NCBI RefSeq assembly: GCF_900475285.1
Contig: NZ_LS483370.1
Location: forward strand, 1,626,001 to 1,690,000
Origin: Pseudomonas taetrolens
GTDB lineage: Bacteria; Pseudomonadota; Gammaproteobacteria; Pseudomonadales; Pseudomonadaceae
Length of the DNA stretch: 64,000 bases
Direction of reading: 5' to 3'
Shown here: piece by piece, positions 18,983 to 27,581 of the stretch
Numbering within the stretch: the first letter of the stretch is position 1
Layout of the letters: each line of letters opens with the position of its first letter
Notes under the pieces: generated by a model
What the model was told of the DNA's origin: nothing
Databases searched by the model: none
What the model saw: only the letters and a program-made list of their open reading frames with translations
Translations under genes and position numbers: made by a program

Positions 18983-20980
18983 ATGGATAGGATTCGCGCA
19001 TATTTACTCAGTCTCTCGCGGCAGCAAAAGCGGGTTATTCAGGTCGCAACAGACGTTGTATTGGTCTGGCTTGCACTGTGGTTTGCATTTGTCGTACGGC
19101 TGGGTGTTGACGATATGGTCAATCCACTCAAGTTGCACTTGTGGTTGTTCATCTGTGCACCCGTTATCGCTATCCCGCTCTTTGTCCGCTTTGGCATGTA
19201 CCGTGCCGTGATGCGCTACTTTGGCAACGACGCCCTGGTCGTGATCATCAAGGCCGTCAGCTTGTCTTCATTGATCCTGGCTGTTGTGATGTACTGGTAC
19301 AGCACGCCTGATAACGTTGTCCCGCGCTCAATTATTTTTAACTACTGGTGGTTGAGCCTGATCATGCTCGGCGGCTTGCGTCTAGCCATGCGCCAGTATT
19401 TCCTGGGCGACTGGTTTGCAGCTGCTCAGCATGTGCCGTTCACCAGTCGCGATGACAGGCTTTCACGTGTTGCGATCTATGGTGCCGGCGCTGCGGGAAA
19501 CCAGTTGGTCGCGGCATTGCGCATGGGGCGGCTGATGCGTCCTGTGGCTTTCATTGATGATGATGAAAGCATCGCGGATCGCGTCATTTCCGGCTTGCAG
19601 GTTTTCAAGCCTGAAGACATACAGAAAATGATCGACCGTACCGGAGCGCAAGAGCTTCTTTTGGCGATCCCTTCTTCATCTCGTGGTCGTCGCCGCGAGA
19701 TTCTGGGTTTGCTTGAAGGTTTCCCGCTGCACGTTCGCAGTGTCCCCGGTTTTATGGATCTGGCCAGCGGCAGGGTTAAGGTCGACGATATTCAGGAAGT
19801 GGACATTGCCGACTTGCTGGGCCGTGATGCGGTTCCTGCGCAAGACGAATTGCTTGAACACTGCATCCAGGGCCAGTGTGTCCTGGTCACGGGTGCAGGT
19901 GGTTCCATCGGCTCTGAACTGTGTCGGCAGATTCTGGTGCTCAAACCCACTACGCTGCTGTTGTATGAGCACAGTGAGTTCAATCTTTACAGCATTCTTT
20001 CCGAACTGGAGCAGCGGGTTAATCGTGAGTCGCTGTCAGTGAAAGTGCTGCCAATTTTGGGCTCGGTGCGCAATGCGCACAAATTGCTGGACGTGATGAA
20101 GACCTGGCATGTGGACACCGTCTATCACGCCGCGGCCTACAAGCATGTGCCCATGGTTGAGCACAACATTGCCGAAGGCGTTCTGAACAATGTCATCGGC
20201 ACGCTCAATACCGCTCAGGCCGCCTTGCAGTCGGGCGTGGCGAACTTTGTACTGATATCTACCGACAAGGCTGTACGGCCCACCAATGTGATGGGCAGCA
20301 CCAAGCGTCTGGCCGAGATGACGCTTCAAGCATTGAGCTGCGAAATGGCTCCGGTGTTGTTTGGCGACAAGGCGAATATCTCACGGGTCAACAAAACGCG
20401 GTTCACCATGGTGCGTTTTGGCAATGTGCTGGGGTCATCCGGTTCTGTGATTCCGTTGTTCCACAAGCAAATAAAAGCTGGTGGGCCGTTGACGGTTACG
20501 CATCCTAAAATCACACGTTACTTCATGACCATTCCCGAGGCTGCACAACTGGTCATTCAGGCAGGCTCCATGGGGCTGGGCGGTGACGTGTTTGTGCTGG
20601 ACATGGGTGAGCCGGTGCGCATCGTCGAGCTGGCAGAGAAGATGATCCACCTTTCAGGCCTGAGTGTCCGTTCCGAGAAAAACCTGCACGGTGATATCGA
20701 GATCGAGTTTACCGGCCTGCGCCCAGGTGAAAAACTTTACGAAGAGTTGCTGATTGGTGACAACGTAGTGGCCACCCGGCACCCGATGATCATGAGTGCC
20801 AATGAAGACATGCTGCCTTGGGAGGTCCTCAAGGATCGCCTGGCCAGTTTGCTCGATGCGGTTGATGAAGATGACTATGCCCGGGTCAGACAACTGTTGC
20901 GGGACACGGTCAGTGGTTATGCACCAGAAGGTGAAATAGTCGACTGGATCTACCAGCAGCGTCGTTCTGAACCCTCTTGA
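18983..20980 (+). CDS. wbpM: Membrane nucleotide-sugar 4,6-dehydratase (WbpM/PglF family)
   Basis: A 665-residue inner-membrane enzyme with four N-terminal helices (about 22-40, 51-69, 88-106, 118-135), a CoA-binding-like Rossmann domain (VAIYGAGAAGNQLVAALR, about 163-180) and a C-terminal short-chain dehydrogenase-type domain (VLVTGAGGSIGSELC from about 299). The active site reads STDKAVRPTNVMGSTK, with Met in place of the usual catalytic Tyr, as known for WbpM and PglF. These enzymes convert UDP-GlcNAc to UDP-4-keto-6-deoxy-GlcNAc, the branch point for QuiNAc, FucNAc and bacillosamine. As in P. aeruginosa, it closes the O-antigen cluster. Confidence 0.93.
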   Translation: MDRIRAYLLSLSRQQKRVIQVATDVVLVWLALWFAFVVRLGVDDMVNPLKLHLWLFICAPVIAIPLFVRFGMYRAVMRYFGNDALVVIIKAVSLSSLILAVVMYWYSTPDNVVPRSIIFNYWWLSLIMLGGLRLAMRQYFLGDWFAAAQHVPFTSRDDRLSRVAIYGAGAAGNQLVAALRMGRLMRPVAFIDDDESIADRVISGLQVFKPEDIQKMIDRTGAQELLLAIPSSSRGRRREILGLLEGFPLHVRSVPGFMDLASGRVKVDDIQEVDIADLLGRDAVPAQDELLEHCIQGQCVLVTGAGGSIGSELCRQILVLKPTTLLLYEHSEFNLYSILSELEQRVNRESLSVKVLPILGSVRNAHKLLDVMKTWHVDTVYHAAAYKHVPMVEHNIAEGVLNNVIGTLNTAQAALQSGVANFVLISTDKAVRPTNVMGSTKRLAEMTLQALSCEMAPVLFGDKANISRVNKTRFTMVRFGNVLGSSGSVIPLFHKQIKAGGPLTVTHPKITRYFMTIPEAAQLVIQAGSMGLGGDVFVLDMGEPVRIVELAEKMIHLSGLSVRSEKNLHGDIEIEFTGLRPGEKLYEELLIGDNVVATRHPMIMSANEDMLPWEVLKDRLASLLDAVDEDDYARVRQLLRDTVSGYAPEGEIVDWIYQQRRSEPS

Positions 20981-21089
20981 TTACACACCCTGCAACGCAC
21001 TGATTTTTGACACGCTCCAGTCATCGCCTAGGTTTGAAATACAGCTCAGGAAAGCTGTTTCCACTTAACGATGTATTGGAGTGTCACCT

Positions 21090-21419
21090 ATGCGTACTGC
21101 CTTTCTTTCTTCGATCTTTTTGGCTTTGATAGTCGGTATTTCCAGTGTGGTTCATGCTGCTTCACCGGCAGATCATGTTGAGTCCCTGGTGGCTGCACAA
21201 CTCGCGCCTGATGCTCAGGTAGTGACGATTAATCTCAATACAGCCGATGAGGCGACGCTACAGCGTGAGCTCACTGGCGTTGGGGCTGCCAAAGCCAGGG
21301 CGATAGTGGCTTACCGTGAGGCTAACGGTGACTTTGCTTCGGCAGATGAGTTGCTGGAAGTCAAAGGGGTAGGCAAAGCCATCTATGAGAAGAACCGCGA
21401 TAAGGTGGCTGTGAACTGA
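21090..21419 (+). CDS. ComEA-family helix-hairpin-helix protein, exported
   Basis: A 109-residue protein with a signal peptide (MRTAFLSSIFLALIVGISS, cleavage probably after VVHA) and a C-terminal helix-hairpin-helix pair, from VTINLNTADEATLQRELTGV to the GVGKAIYEKN motif. ComEA binds incoming DNA in the periplasm during natural transformation; the short orphan versions following wbpM in Pseudomonas have no shown role. ATG 21090 is used because GGAG at 21077-21080 is well spaced for it; the GTG at 21081 is not. A terminator follows directly. Confidence 0.9.
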   Translation: MRTAFLSSIFLALIVGISSVVHAASPADHVESLVAAQLAPDAQVVTINLNTADEATLQRELTGVGAAKARAIVAYREANGDFASADELLEVKGVGKAIYEKNRDKVAVN

Positions 21420-21433
21420 AGTGTCACCATACT

Positions 21434-21470
21434 AAAAAGGCCAGTCATTGATTTGACTGGCCTTTTTTTT
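21434..21470. terminator. Bidirectional intrinsic terminator
   Basis: A 9-bp stem GGCCAGTCA/TGACTGGCC (21439-21447 with 21454-21462), with five A on the left and eight T on the right. It ends the comEA-like transcript on the plus strand and overlaps the stop of the acyltransferase gene on the minus strand, serving both. Confidence 0.95.
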
Positions 21471-22635
21471 AAACGCCGTACTCGGCCTTGGTGGCAGAAG
21501 GTACCGAGGGGGCCGGTTTCTTCTGGCTCATGAAGCGTTTTTCAATGTGAACATAAGTGAGCACTGAAACGAAGGTGATGAGAGGAATGGCAGCCAAATT
21601 GATAGACCAGAATGTCAGCCTGGAGATATGGCTCAGATCAAAATACAGAGCGGCGGCCTTGAACGTTAAATACAGTACCGGCAAATGCATAAGGTAAATG
21701 CTGTAGCTAATGTCGCTCAGGCGGTTCAAGCACTGCGCATGGAGTATTTTAGGGTTTGCAATCGTTATGCATAAGAAGAATGCGGAGGTCAGTAAGAATC
21801 TGACGTAACCATATCCTTGGCTCTCAGTGATTCCGGATGTGAGCAGGAATATGCATAAGGCAATGATGGACAGTAGCCATGCAGGTGGCCGTTTGTAGTG
21901 AGCGTTTTTGTGGAGGATGGCTGCGATGATACCTGTCAGGAAATAGGCCCAGCAGACGATCGCACTGGTACCCAGATCAATGGCAGCCAATAGCATGGCG
22001 ATCAGGAGAACCAGCTTGTTGTACCTGGACTTGTAGGTTAGCGCGACGAGTGGCAACACGGCATAAAAACGCCATTCGTGAATGAGTGTCCAGGTAACAG
22101 AGTTTAAAGGCGTTAATGCGATGTCACCGATTTTGGACGGGTTATCCAGAAAGCTGAAGGTCAAGAGCCCTGCAGCCGTCATTAACGTATCCTTGTTAAA
22201 GATATCGGTGCTGGAGAAAAAACACGCTATCAAAAACACGATTAATGAGGCGAAGTAATAAAGAGGTGCGACGCGGCGGACGCGTGATTCGAAGAAGTGC
22301 TCCCACTTGATAGCGGGTGATTTCATTATTTTGTCGAAGAACAAGAACCCGGTGATGCAAAAAAAGATTTGCACGCCAAAAGAACCCAGGTTGGCATATA
22401 TCCATCCCCATGAAGAGAATACTTCGTTCTTGATGCCCATGTTGGCAAGCATGAACGGTGCATGGTTAACGACGACAAAGATGGCCGCCAACCCGCGCAT
22501 GCCATTAATGAATTTGTAGGCATGCTGGGTTTCTGCTTGTTCTATTTTGTGCTTGAAGAGCGTAGAAAATATCAAGAACAGGGAAATGATCAGGAGCGTG
22601 ATCATTGCTGTTTCTATTGAGTACTCAGTCTTCAT
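21469..22635 (-). CDS. Acyltransferase 3 family membrane protein (probable O-antigen O-acetylase)
   Basis: A polytopic membrane protein of about 388 residues, with the acyltransferase-3 (OafA/YrhL) hallmarks: INGMRGLAAIFVVVNHAPF, with the conserved His, near the N-terminus, ESRVRRVAPLYY, and about ten hydrophobic helices. Such proteins move acetyl groups from the cytoplasm onto surface polysaccharides. ATG 22635 is preferred; an in-frame ATG at 22692 would add 19 residues without a ribosome site. It lies on the opposite strand next to the O-antigen cluster and shares its AT-rich composition, so O-antigen acetylation is the likely role, but a substrate cannot be proved. Confidence 0.82.
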   Translation of the reverse strand: MKTEYSIETAMITLLIISLFLIFSTLFKHKIEQAETQHAYKFINGMRGLAAIFVVVNHAPFMLANMGIKNEVFSSWGWIYANLGSFGVQIFFCITGFLFFDKIMKSPAIKWEHFFESRVRRVAPLYYFASLIVFLIACFFSSTDIFNKDTLMTAAGLLTFSFLDNPSKIGDIALTPLNSVTWTLIHEWRFYAVLPLVALTYKSRYNKLVLLIAMLLAAIDLGTSAIVCWAYFLTGIIAAILHKNAHYKRPPAWLLSIIALCIFLLTSGITESQGYGYVRFLLTSAFFLCITIANPKILHAQCLNRLSDISYSIYLMHLPVLYLTFKAAALYFDLSHISRLTFWSINLAAIPLITFVSVLTYVHIEKRFMSQKKPAPSVPSATKAEYGV

Positions 22636-22692
22636 TTTTCTTGGCCGCCCGCTCAGCAGGATATTTTTTGTTTTTGAGAACATACATGCCAT

Positions 22693-23024
22693 GCGGGAGG
22701 CAATGGATTGCGCTCAACGTAGACGTAGGCCTTCTTATGGGCCAAATCGTGGTGGGATAGTAAAGTGGGCCGTCAAGGAAGACTAGCTGAATGCGACATG
22801 TCGAAAATGCGGTGGTAGGGAACGCCCATTTCTACATTGCCGTACTGTGCAATGTATCGGCTGCCCGTATTCAAAGCCCGGGCGGGCAGATCAAGCCCTA
22901 CGGGTAAGCCCCGGAGGTTGGCATGGGAGGCTGCAGGCTTGTGCGGGACAGGTTGTGCACGAAGTTGTGCGTAGAGACTGTCCTCGGTAACCCGCCCGCC
23001 GGATGTTTTGTTCAGCGGTGGGTA
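22693..23024. other. Non-coding interval
   Basis: About 330 bases between the acyltransferase start and the DUF2897-type gene. GC-rich with short GGG/CCC runs. No supported gene, RNA or promoter seen. Confidence 0.45.
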
Positions 23025-23192
23025 TTACCGGTCATCCGAGTCCTTGGCGTCCATCTCAGCGTTCCGTTCAGCGACACGCTTGCGTTGCTCGTCAGTAAGT
23101 TCAACTTTGTTGGCAGTGTCACGCAGGGTCATCAGCCCGCCTACGATGCCACCGATGGCAACAATCAAAATTAACCAAGCATACCAGGGCAT
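23025..23192 (-). CDS. Small membrane protein, DUF2897-like
   Basis: A 55-residue protein with one hydrophobic helix at about residues 3-22 (WYAWLILIVAIGGIVGGLM) and a charged tail (TDEQRKRVAERNAEMDAKDSDD). Length and layout fit the DUF2897 family of gammaproteobacteria, whose function is unknown. ATG 23192 has a strong Shine-Dalgarno (AAGGAGAG) eight bases upstream. The longer frame to 23219 reads through this ribosome site and is unlikely. Confidence 0.75.
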   Translation of the reverse strand: MPWYAWLILIVAIGGIVGGLMTLRDTANKVELTDEQRKRVAERNAEMDAKDSDDR

Positions 23193-23431
23193 TATGTTCT
23201 CTCCTTGATGGGTAAACACTGAGCAAGGATTTTGCGCAGTGAGTCACGGTGTCTCTTTACCTTCTTCGAACAAACAAGAGTGTAGTGGTTCCAACGGGGT
23301 GATGCTTGTCCGGTTGTGGCCGTGAAGCGTCACAAAGTGACTAAAATCTCTAAATTGCGATCATCGGGTGCCGGCAGGTAGCATGTTCCGCTACAATGCG
23401 CGCCGATTTCGACCAGCCTGAGAACCCGCTA

Positions 23432-24130
23432 ATGTCCGACTGCCAGACTCCTATTATCGTCGCCCTGGATTTCCCGACGCGTGACGCCGCACTGAAGCTG
23501 GCTGATCAATTGGACCCGAAGCTGTGCCGCGTCAAAGTGGGTAAAGAATTGTTCACCAGCTGTGCATCGGAAATTGTCGGCACATTGCGCGACAAGGGTT
23601 TTGATGTGTTTCTGGATCTCAAGTTTCACGACATTCCCAACACCACGGCCATGGCTGTGAAAGCCGCTGCCGAAATGGGTGTGTGGATGGTTAACGTTCA
23701 TTGCTCGGGCGGGTTGCGCATGATGGCTGCGTGCCGTGAAGTGCTCGACCAGCGTACCGGTCCTCAGCCGTTGCTGATCGGTGTGACCGTGCTGACCAGT
23801 ATGGAACGCGAAGACCTGGCGGGGATTGGCCTGGATATCGAACCTCAGGAGCAAGTGCTGCGTCTGGCTGCGTTGGCGCAGAAGGCCGGCATGGATGGTC
23901 TGGTGTGCTCGGCCCTGGAAGCACAAGCGCTGAAAAGCGCGCATCCGGGCCTGCAACTGGTGACCCCGGGGATTCGCCCGGCGGGCAGCTCCCTGGATGA
24001 TCAACGTCGCATCCTGACTCCGCGTCAGGCGCTGGACGCTGGCTCTGATTACCTGGTGATCGGCCGTCCGATCAGTCAGGCGGCTGATCCGGCCAAGGCG
24101 CTGGCTGCTGTGGTCGCTGAGCTGGCGTAA
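23432..24130 (+). CDS. pyrF: Orotidine 5'-phosphate decarboxylase
   Basis: PyrF makes UMP from OMP in the last step of pyrimidine synthesis. The 232-residue TIM-barrel has the catalytic KxxD motif in [10 protein letters not shown] (about 60-69) and the phosphate-binding GIRPAG and YLVIGRPI segments near the C-terminus. ATG 23432 fits the family start ([10 protein letters not shown] soon after); an in-frame ATG at 23396 would add 12 residues of no known similarity. Confidence 0.96.
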   Translation: MSDCQTPIIVALDFPTRDAALKLADQLDPKLCRVKVGKELFTSCASEIVGTLRDKGFDVFLDLKFHDIPNTTAMAVKAAAEMGVWMVNVHCSGGLRMMAACREVLDQRTGPQPLLIGVTVLTSMEREDLAGIGLDIEPQEQVLRLAALAQKAGMDGLVCSALEAQALKSAHPGLQLVTPGIRPAGSSLDDQRRILTPRQALDAGSDYLVIGRPISQAADPAKALAAVVAELA

Positions 24131-24140
24131 ACGCCTGGAC

Positions 24141-24171
24141 CTTGAGAGCAGCGCAATGCTGCTCTCTCAAG
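24141..24171. terminator. Hairpin between convergent genes
   Basis: CTTGA-GAGCAGC (24141-24152) pairs with GCTGCTC (24158-24164) and, after a two-base bulge, TCAAG (24167-24171). It lies between the convergent pyrF and oxidoreductase genes. There is no T-run, so it is a weak terminator or an mRNA 3'-end structure. Confidence 0.5.
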
Positions 24172-24182
24172 CTGCCCAGGGT

Positions 24183-25187
24183 TTACACCTTCAGGATCAA
24201 CTTCCCGAAGTTTTCCCCGTTGAACAGCTTCATCAGGGTTTCGGGGAAGGTTTCCAGACCTTCGACAATGTGCTCCTTGCTTTTCAATTGACCCTTGGTC
24301 AGCCAGCCCGCCATTTCTTGCCCGGCCTCGACATACCGATCGGCGTAGTCCATCACCACAAAACCTTCCATGCGTGCGCGATTCACCAACAGCGACAGAT
24401 AGTTCGCCGGCCCTTTTACGGCCTCCTTGTTGTTGTACTGGCTGATGGCGCCACAAATAACCACGCGCGCCTTGAAGTTCAGACGGCTGAGGACGGCATC
24501 AAGAATATCGCCGCCCACGTTGTCGAAGTACACGTCGACGCCTTCAGGGCATTCGCGCTTGAGGCCCGCAATCACGTCTTCGCTTTTGTAATCGATCACC
24601 CCGTCAAAGCCCAGTTCTTCTTTGAGCAGTGAGCACTTCTCTTTTCCGCCGGCGATACCCACCACGCGACAGCCTTTCAACTTGGCAATTTGCCCGGCAA
24701 TGCTGCCAACAGCACCGGCGGCACCGGAAATGACCACTGTTTCTCCAGCTTTGGGGGCGCCGACTTCCAGCAGTGCGAAATAGGCGGTCATGCCGGTCAT
24801 GCCCAAGGCGGACAAATACATCGGGAGGGGGGCGAGTGTCGGGTCGACTTTGTAGAAGCCTCTAGGCTCGCCTACGAAATAATCCTGGACGCCCAGTGCG
24901 CCGTTTACGTAGTCGCCTGCCACAAAACCGGGGTGAGCGGATGCGATGACTTTGCCGACGCCCAAGGCTCGCATGACCTCACCAAGGCCGACGGGCGGAA
25001 TGTAGGACTTGCCTTCATTCATCCAGCCGCGCATGGCCGGGTCGAGGGACAGGAATTGATTCTCGACCAGAATCTGGCCGTCTTTGGGCTGGACGACGGG
25101 TACTTGCTGGTAAGTGAACGTCTCGCGGGTTGCTGCGCCGACTGGACGTTTGGCGAGCAGGAATTGGCGGTTTGTCTGGTCAGTCAT
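24183..25187 (-). CDS. NADP-dependent medium-chain oxidoreductase (CurA/YncB-like)
   Basis: A 334-residue zinc-independent MDR-type reductase of the CurA/leukotriene B4 dehydrogenase group. Near the N-terminus it has FLSLDPAMRGWMNE, typical of this group. The NADP-binding segment is TVVISGAAGAVGSIAGQIAK, followed by a GIAGG motif. Members reduce the C=C bond of alpha,beta-unsaturated ketones and aldehydes; the substrate here is unknown. It is convergent with pyrF and divergent from the SDR gene across a 173-base gap that could hold shared regulation. Confidence 0.88.
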   Translation of the reverse strand: MTDQTNRQFLLAKRPVGAATRETFTYQQVPVVQPKDGQILVENQFLSLDPAMRGWMNEGKSYIPPVGLGEVMRALGVGKVIASAHPGFVAGDYVNGALGVQDYFVGEPRGFYKVDPTLAPLPMYLSALGMTGMTAYFALLEVGAPKAGETVVISGAAGAVGSIAGQIAKLKGCRVVGIAGGKEKCSLLKEELGFDGVIDYKSEDVIAGLKRECPEGVDVYFDNVGGDILDAVLSRLNFKARVVICGAISQYNNKEAVKGPANYLSLLVNRARMEGFVVMDYADRYVEAGQEMAGWLTKGQLKSKEHIVEGLETFPETLMKLFNGENFGKLILKV

Positions 25188-25360
25188 TGCAATAACTCTT
25201 CAGGAAGTGATGCCTGTTGATAAACCCTCTTCAGGTTCAGGGCAAGTGAGTGAGTCAACTGAAATGGATATTTATCAATATTAGTGATGTTGGTATGCAT
25301 GCTTTTATCACTTCTATAGATAGGCACAAGGCTGAGCGCCATTACCTTCTGAGGATAAGA

Positions 25361-26125
25361 ATGATGAGTATGACGTTTGCAGGGCATGTGGCGGTGGTCA
25401 CTGGCGCAGGAGCCGGTATCGGGCGCGCAGCAGCGTTGGCGTTTGCAGCGCAGGGGTTGAAGGTGGTTGTCGCTGACCTGGACACAGCAGGGGGAGTGGG
25501 CACCGCAGAACAGATCATGGCAGCAGGCGGCACGGCAGTCTTCATGCAGTGCGACGTGACCCTGGAGGCCGACGTCAAGCAGTTAATGGCAGAAACCATC
25601 AACCTTTATGGTCGGCTCGACTATGCATTCAACAACGCAGGGATTGAGATTGAGCACGGTCGCCTGGCCGATGGAACTCAGGATGAATTTGACGCGATCA
25701 TGGGTGTGAACGTGAAAGGCGTCTGGTTGTGCATGAAATATCAGCTACCGCTGATGCTGGCTCAGGGCGGCGGGGCAATCGTCAATACGGCCTCTGTGGC
25801 AGGGCTGGGGGCAGCGCCGAAAATGAGTATCTACTCGGCATCCAAGCATGCGGTGATTGGCCTGACCCGCTCGGCCGCCATCGAGTATGCGAGAAAGCAT
25901 ATTCGGGTTAACGCCGTGTGCCCGGCAGTCATCGATACCGATATGTTCCGGCGTGCGTATGAACTGGATCCACGCAAAGCCGACTATGCCGCAGCGGTGC
26001 ATCCGGTCGGTCGTATCGGCACGGTCGAGGAAGTGGCCAGTGCCGTACTGTATTTATGTTCCGATGGCGCTGCGTTCACCACCGGCCACGCCCTGGCGGT
26101 TGATGGCGGGGCGATGGCGATCTGA
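25361..26125 (+). CDS. Short-chain dehydrogenase/reductase (SDR)
   Basis: A 254-residue classical SDR: cofactor loop TGAGAGIGRA near residues 14-23, NNAG, catalytic Ser in NTASVAG and catalytic Tyr-Lys in YSASKHA. Asp in VVADLD after the second strand suggests a preference for NAD(H). ATG 25361 is selected because GAGGATAAG precedes it; longer frames to 25250 have no family similarity. Substrate unknown. It is divergent from the CurA-like reductase, and the pair may respond to the same signal. Confidence 0.88.
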   Translation: MMSMTFAGHVAVVTGAGAGIGRAAALAFAAQGLKVVVADLDTAGGVGTAEQIMAAGGTAVFMQCDVTLEADVKQLMAETINLYGRLDYAFNNAGIEIEHGRLADGTQDEFDAIMGVNVKGVWLCMKYQLPLMLAQGGGAIVNTASVAGLGAAPKMSIYSASKHAVIGLTRSAAIEYARKHIRVNAVCPAVIDTDMFRRAYELDPRKADYAAAVHPVGRIGTVEEVASAVLYLCSDGAAFTTGHALAVDGGAMAI

Positions 26126-26138
26126 GCCTGCGGTTTGC

Positions 26139-27329
26139 TTAGCGTGTTTTCCAGTTCAGGATCATCAAGGTCAGCACGCCAGCGACAATCCCCCAGAATG
26201 CCGAGCCAACCGAGAACAGTGTCATGCCGGAAGCCGTGACCATGAAAGTAACCAGGGCGGCTTCACGCTCCTTGGCTTCACTCATGGCAATGCTCAGGCC
26301 GTTGATGATCGAACCGAACAGGGCCAGTGCGGCGATCGACAGCACCAGTTCTTTGGGCAGCGCGGCGAACAGCGCCGCCAGGGTGGCGCCAAAGATGCCG
26401 GCAAATCCATAGAAAATGCCGCACCACATGGCCGCGGTGTAGCGCTTTTTAGGGTCTTCGTGGGCATGTGGCCCTGTACAGATCGCCGCGCTGATGGCGG
26501 CCAGATTGATCCCGTGGGAGCCGAAAGGAGCGAGCAGCAGCGAGGCCACGCCGGTGGTGGTGATCAATGGCGATGCCGGTACGGTATAGCCATCGGCCCT
26601 GAGAACGGCGATGCCCGGCATGTTTTGCGACGTCATGGCGACCACAAACAGCGGGATGCCGATGCTGATGGTGGCTGCCAGCGAGAACGAAGGTGTGGTC
26701 CATACCGGAACAGCCACCTCCAGTGCGAAGCCACTAAAATCCAGCAGGCCCAGCAGGCCCGAGAGCAGGGTGCCGATCAGTAATGCCGCCAGCACCGCGT
26801 AGCGTGGTGACAGGCGTTTGACGATCAGATAAGTGAAAAACATCCCGATGACCAGCCCGGTGCGATGCTGGGCGGCGACGAAAATCTCGCTGCCGATCTT
26901 GAACAGGATGCCGGCCAGCAAGGCGGCAGCCAGAGAGGCTGGAATGCGCTTGACCAGACGCTCGAAACTACCGGTCATGCCGCAGATAATCACCAGTACG
27001 GCGCAGGTGATGTAGGCGCCGATCGCCTCGCCATAACTGACTCCGCCCAGGCTGGTGATCAGCAATGCTGCTCCCGGTGTCGACCAGGCAATGGTGATGG
27101 GCGTGCGATATCGCAACGACAGGCCTATGCTGCAAACAGCCATGCCGATGGACAGCGCCCAGATCCACGATGAGATTTGACCGCTGGTGAGACCTGCTGC
27201 CTGGCCGGCCTGGAACATCAGCACCAGTGAACTGGTGTAGCCGGTCATCATCGCAATGAAGCCTGCGACCACTGCCGAAGGCGAAGAGTCCGCCAACGGA
27301 TGCAGGCGCGGTTGAGTCACGTCGGTCAT
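26139..27329 (-). CDS. BenE-family benzoate/H+ symporter
   Basis: A 396-residue transporter with about 12 hydrophobic helices and BenE-type motifs such as GYTSSLVLMFQAGQAAGL, the half-helix TPGAALL and a FGSHGINLAAISAAICTG segment. BenE proteins import benzoate with protons, but this copy is not beside any benABCD or cat genes. It is divergent from a GntR/FCD regulator next to purine catabolic genes. Transport of another aromatic or a purine-like acid is therefore possible, and I would keep the substrate open. Confidence 0.85.
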   Translation of the reverse strand: MTDVTQPRLHPLADSSPSAVVAGFIAMMTGYTSSLVLMFQAGQAAGLTSGQISSWIWALSIGMAVCSIGLSLRYRTPITIAWSTPGAALLITSLGGVSYGEAIGAYITCAVLVIICGMTGSFERLVKRIPASLAAALLAGILFKIGSEIFVAAQHRTGLVIGMFFTYLIVKRLSPRYAVLAALLIGTLLSGLLGLLDFSGFALEVAVPVWTTPSFSLAATISIGIPLFVVAMTSQNMPGIAVLRADGYTVPASPLITTTGVASLLLAPFGSHGINLAAISAAICTGPHAHEDPKKRYTAAMWCGIFYGFAGIFGATLAALFAALPKELVLSIAALALFGSIINGLSIAMSEAKEREAALVTFMVTASGMTLFSVGSAFWGIVAGVLTLMILNWKTR

Positions 27330-27341
27330 GGAGCGGTCTTC

Positions 27342-27361
27342 CTTGTTCTAACTTGTTCTAA
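27342..27361. repeat. Tandem 10-bp direct repeat next to benE
   Basis: CTTGTTCTAA occurs twice in direct tandem, 12 bases upstream of the benE start on its non-coding side. Possible regulator binding site; function unknown. Confidence 0.5.
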
Positions 27362-27474
27362 AGGGTGTTCTTTGAAGATGCATGAACAGGGCGTCAGCCT
27401 AAACGCAAAGTTCATATTTCATTGCGATACAGCCGGGGTCGCAAACGACCGTACAGTCGTACTGGCACTCTGGC

Positions 27475-27484
27475 TTGTGTACAA
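27475..27484. promoter_or_regulatory. Possible GntR/FCD operator
   Basis: TTGTGTACAA is a near-perfect palindrome of the form TTGT-N2-ACAA, which resembles the TNGT-N(0-3)-ACNA operators known for FCD-type GntR regulators. It lies between divergent benE and the GntR gene, with further short repeats nearby (TTAACGTA twice, 27529-27544). Confidence 0.4.
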
Positions 27485-27581
27485 TGCGTCATGTTTTTTT
27501 TGCATTAATTGTTTGCCCGCGACGCCCGTTAACGTATTAACGTAACGCCTTATTCGCCGCAGCTTCCCCACACGAGTGACC

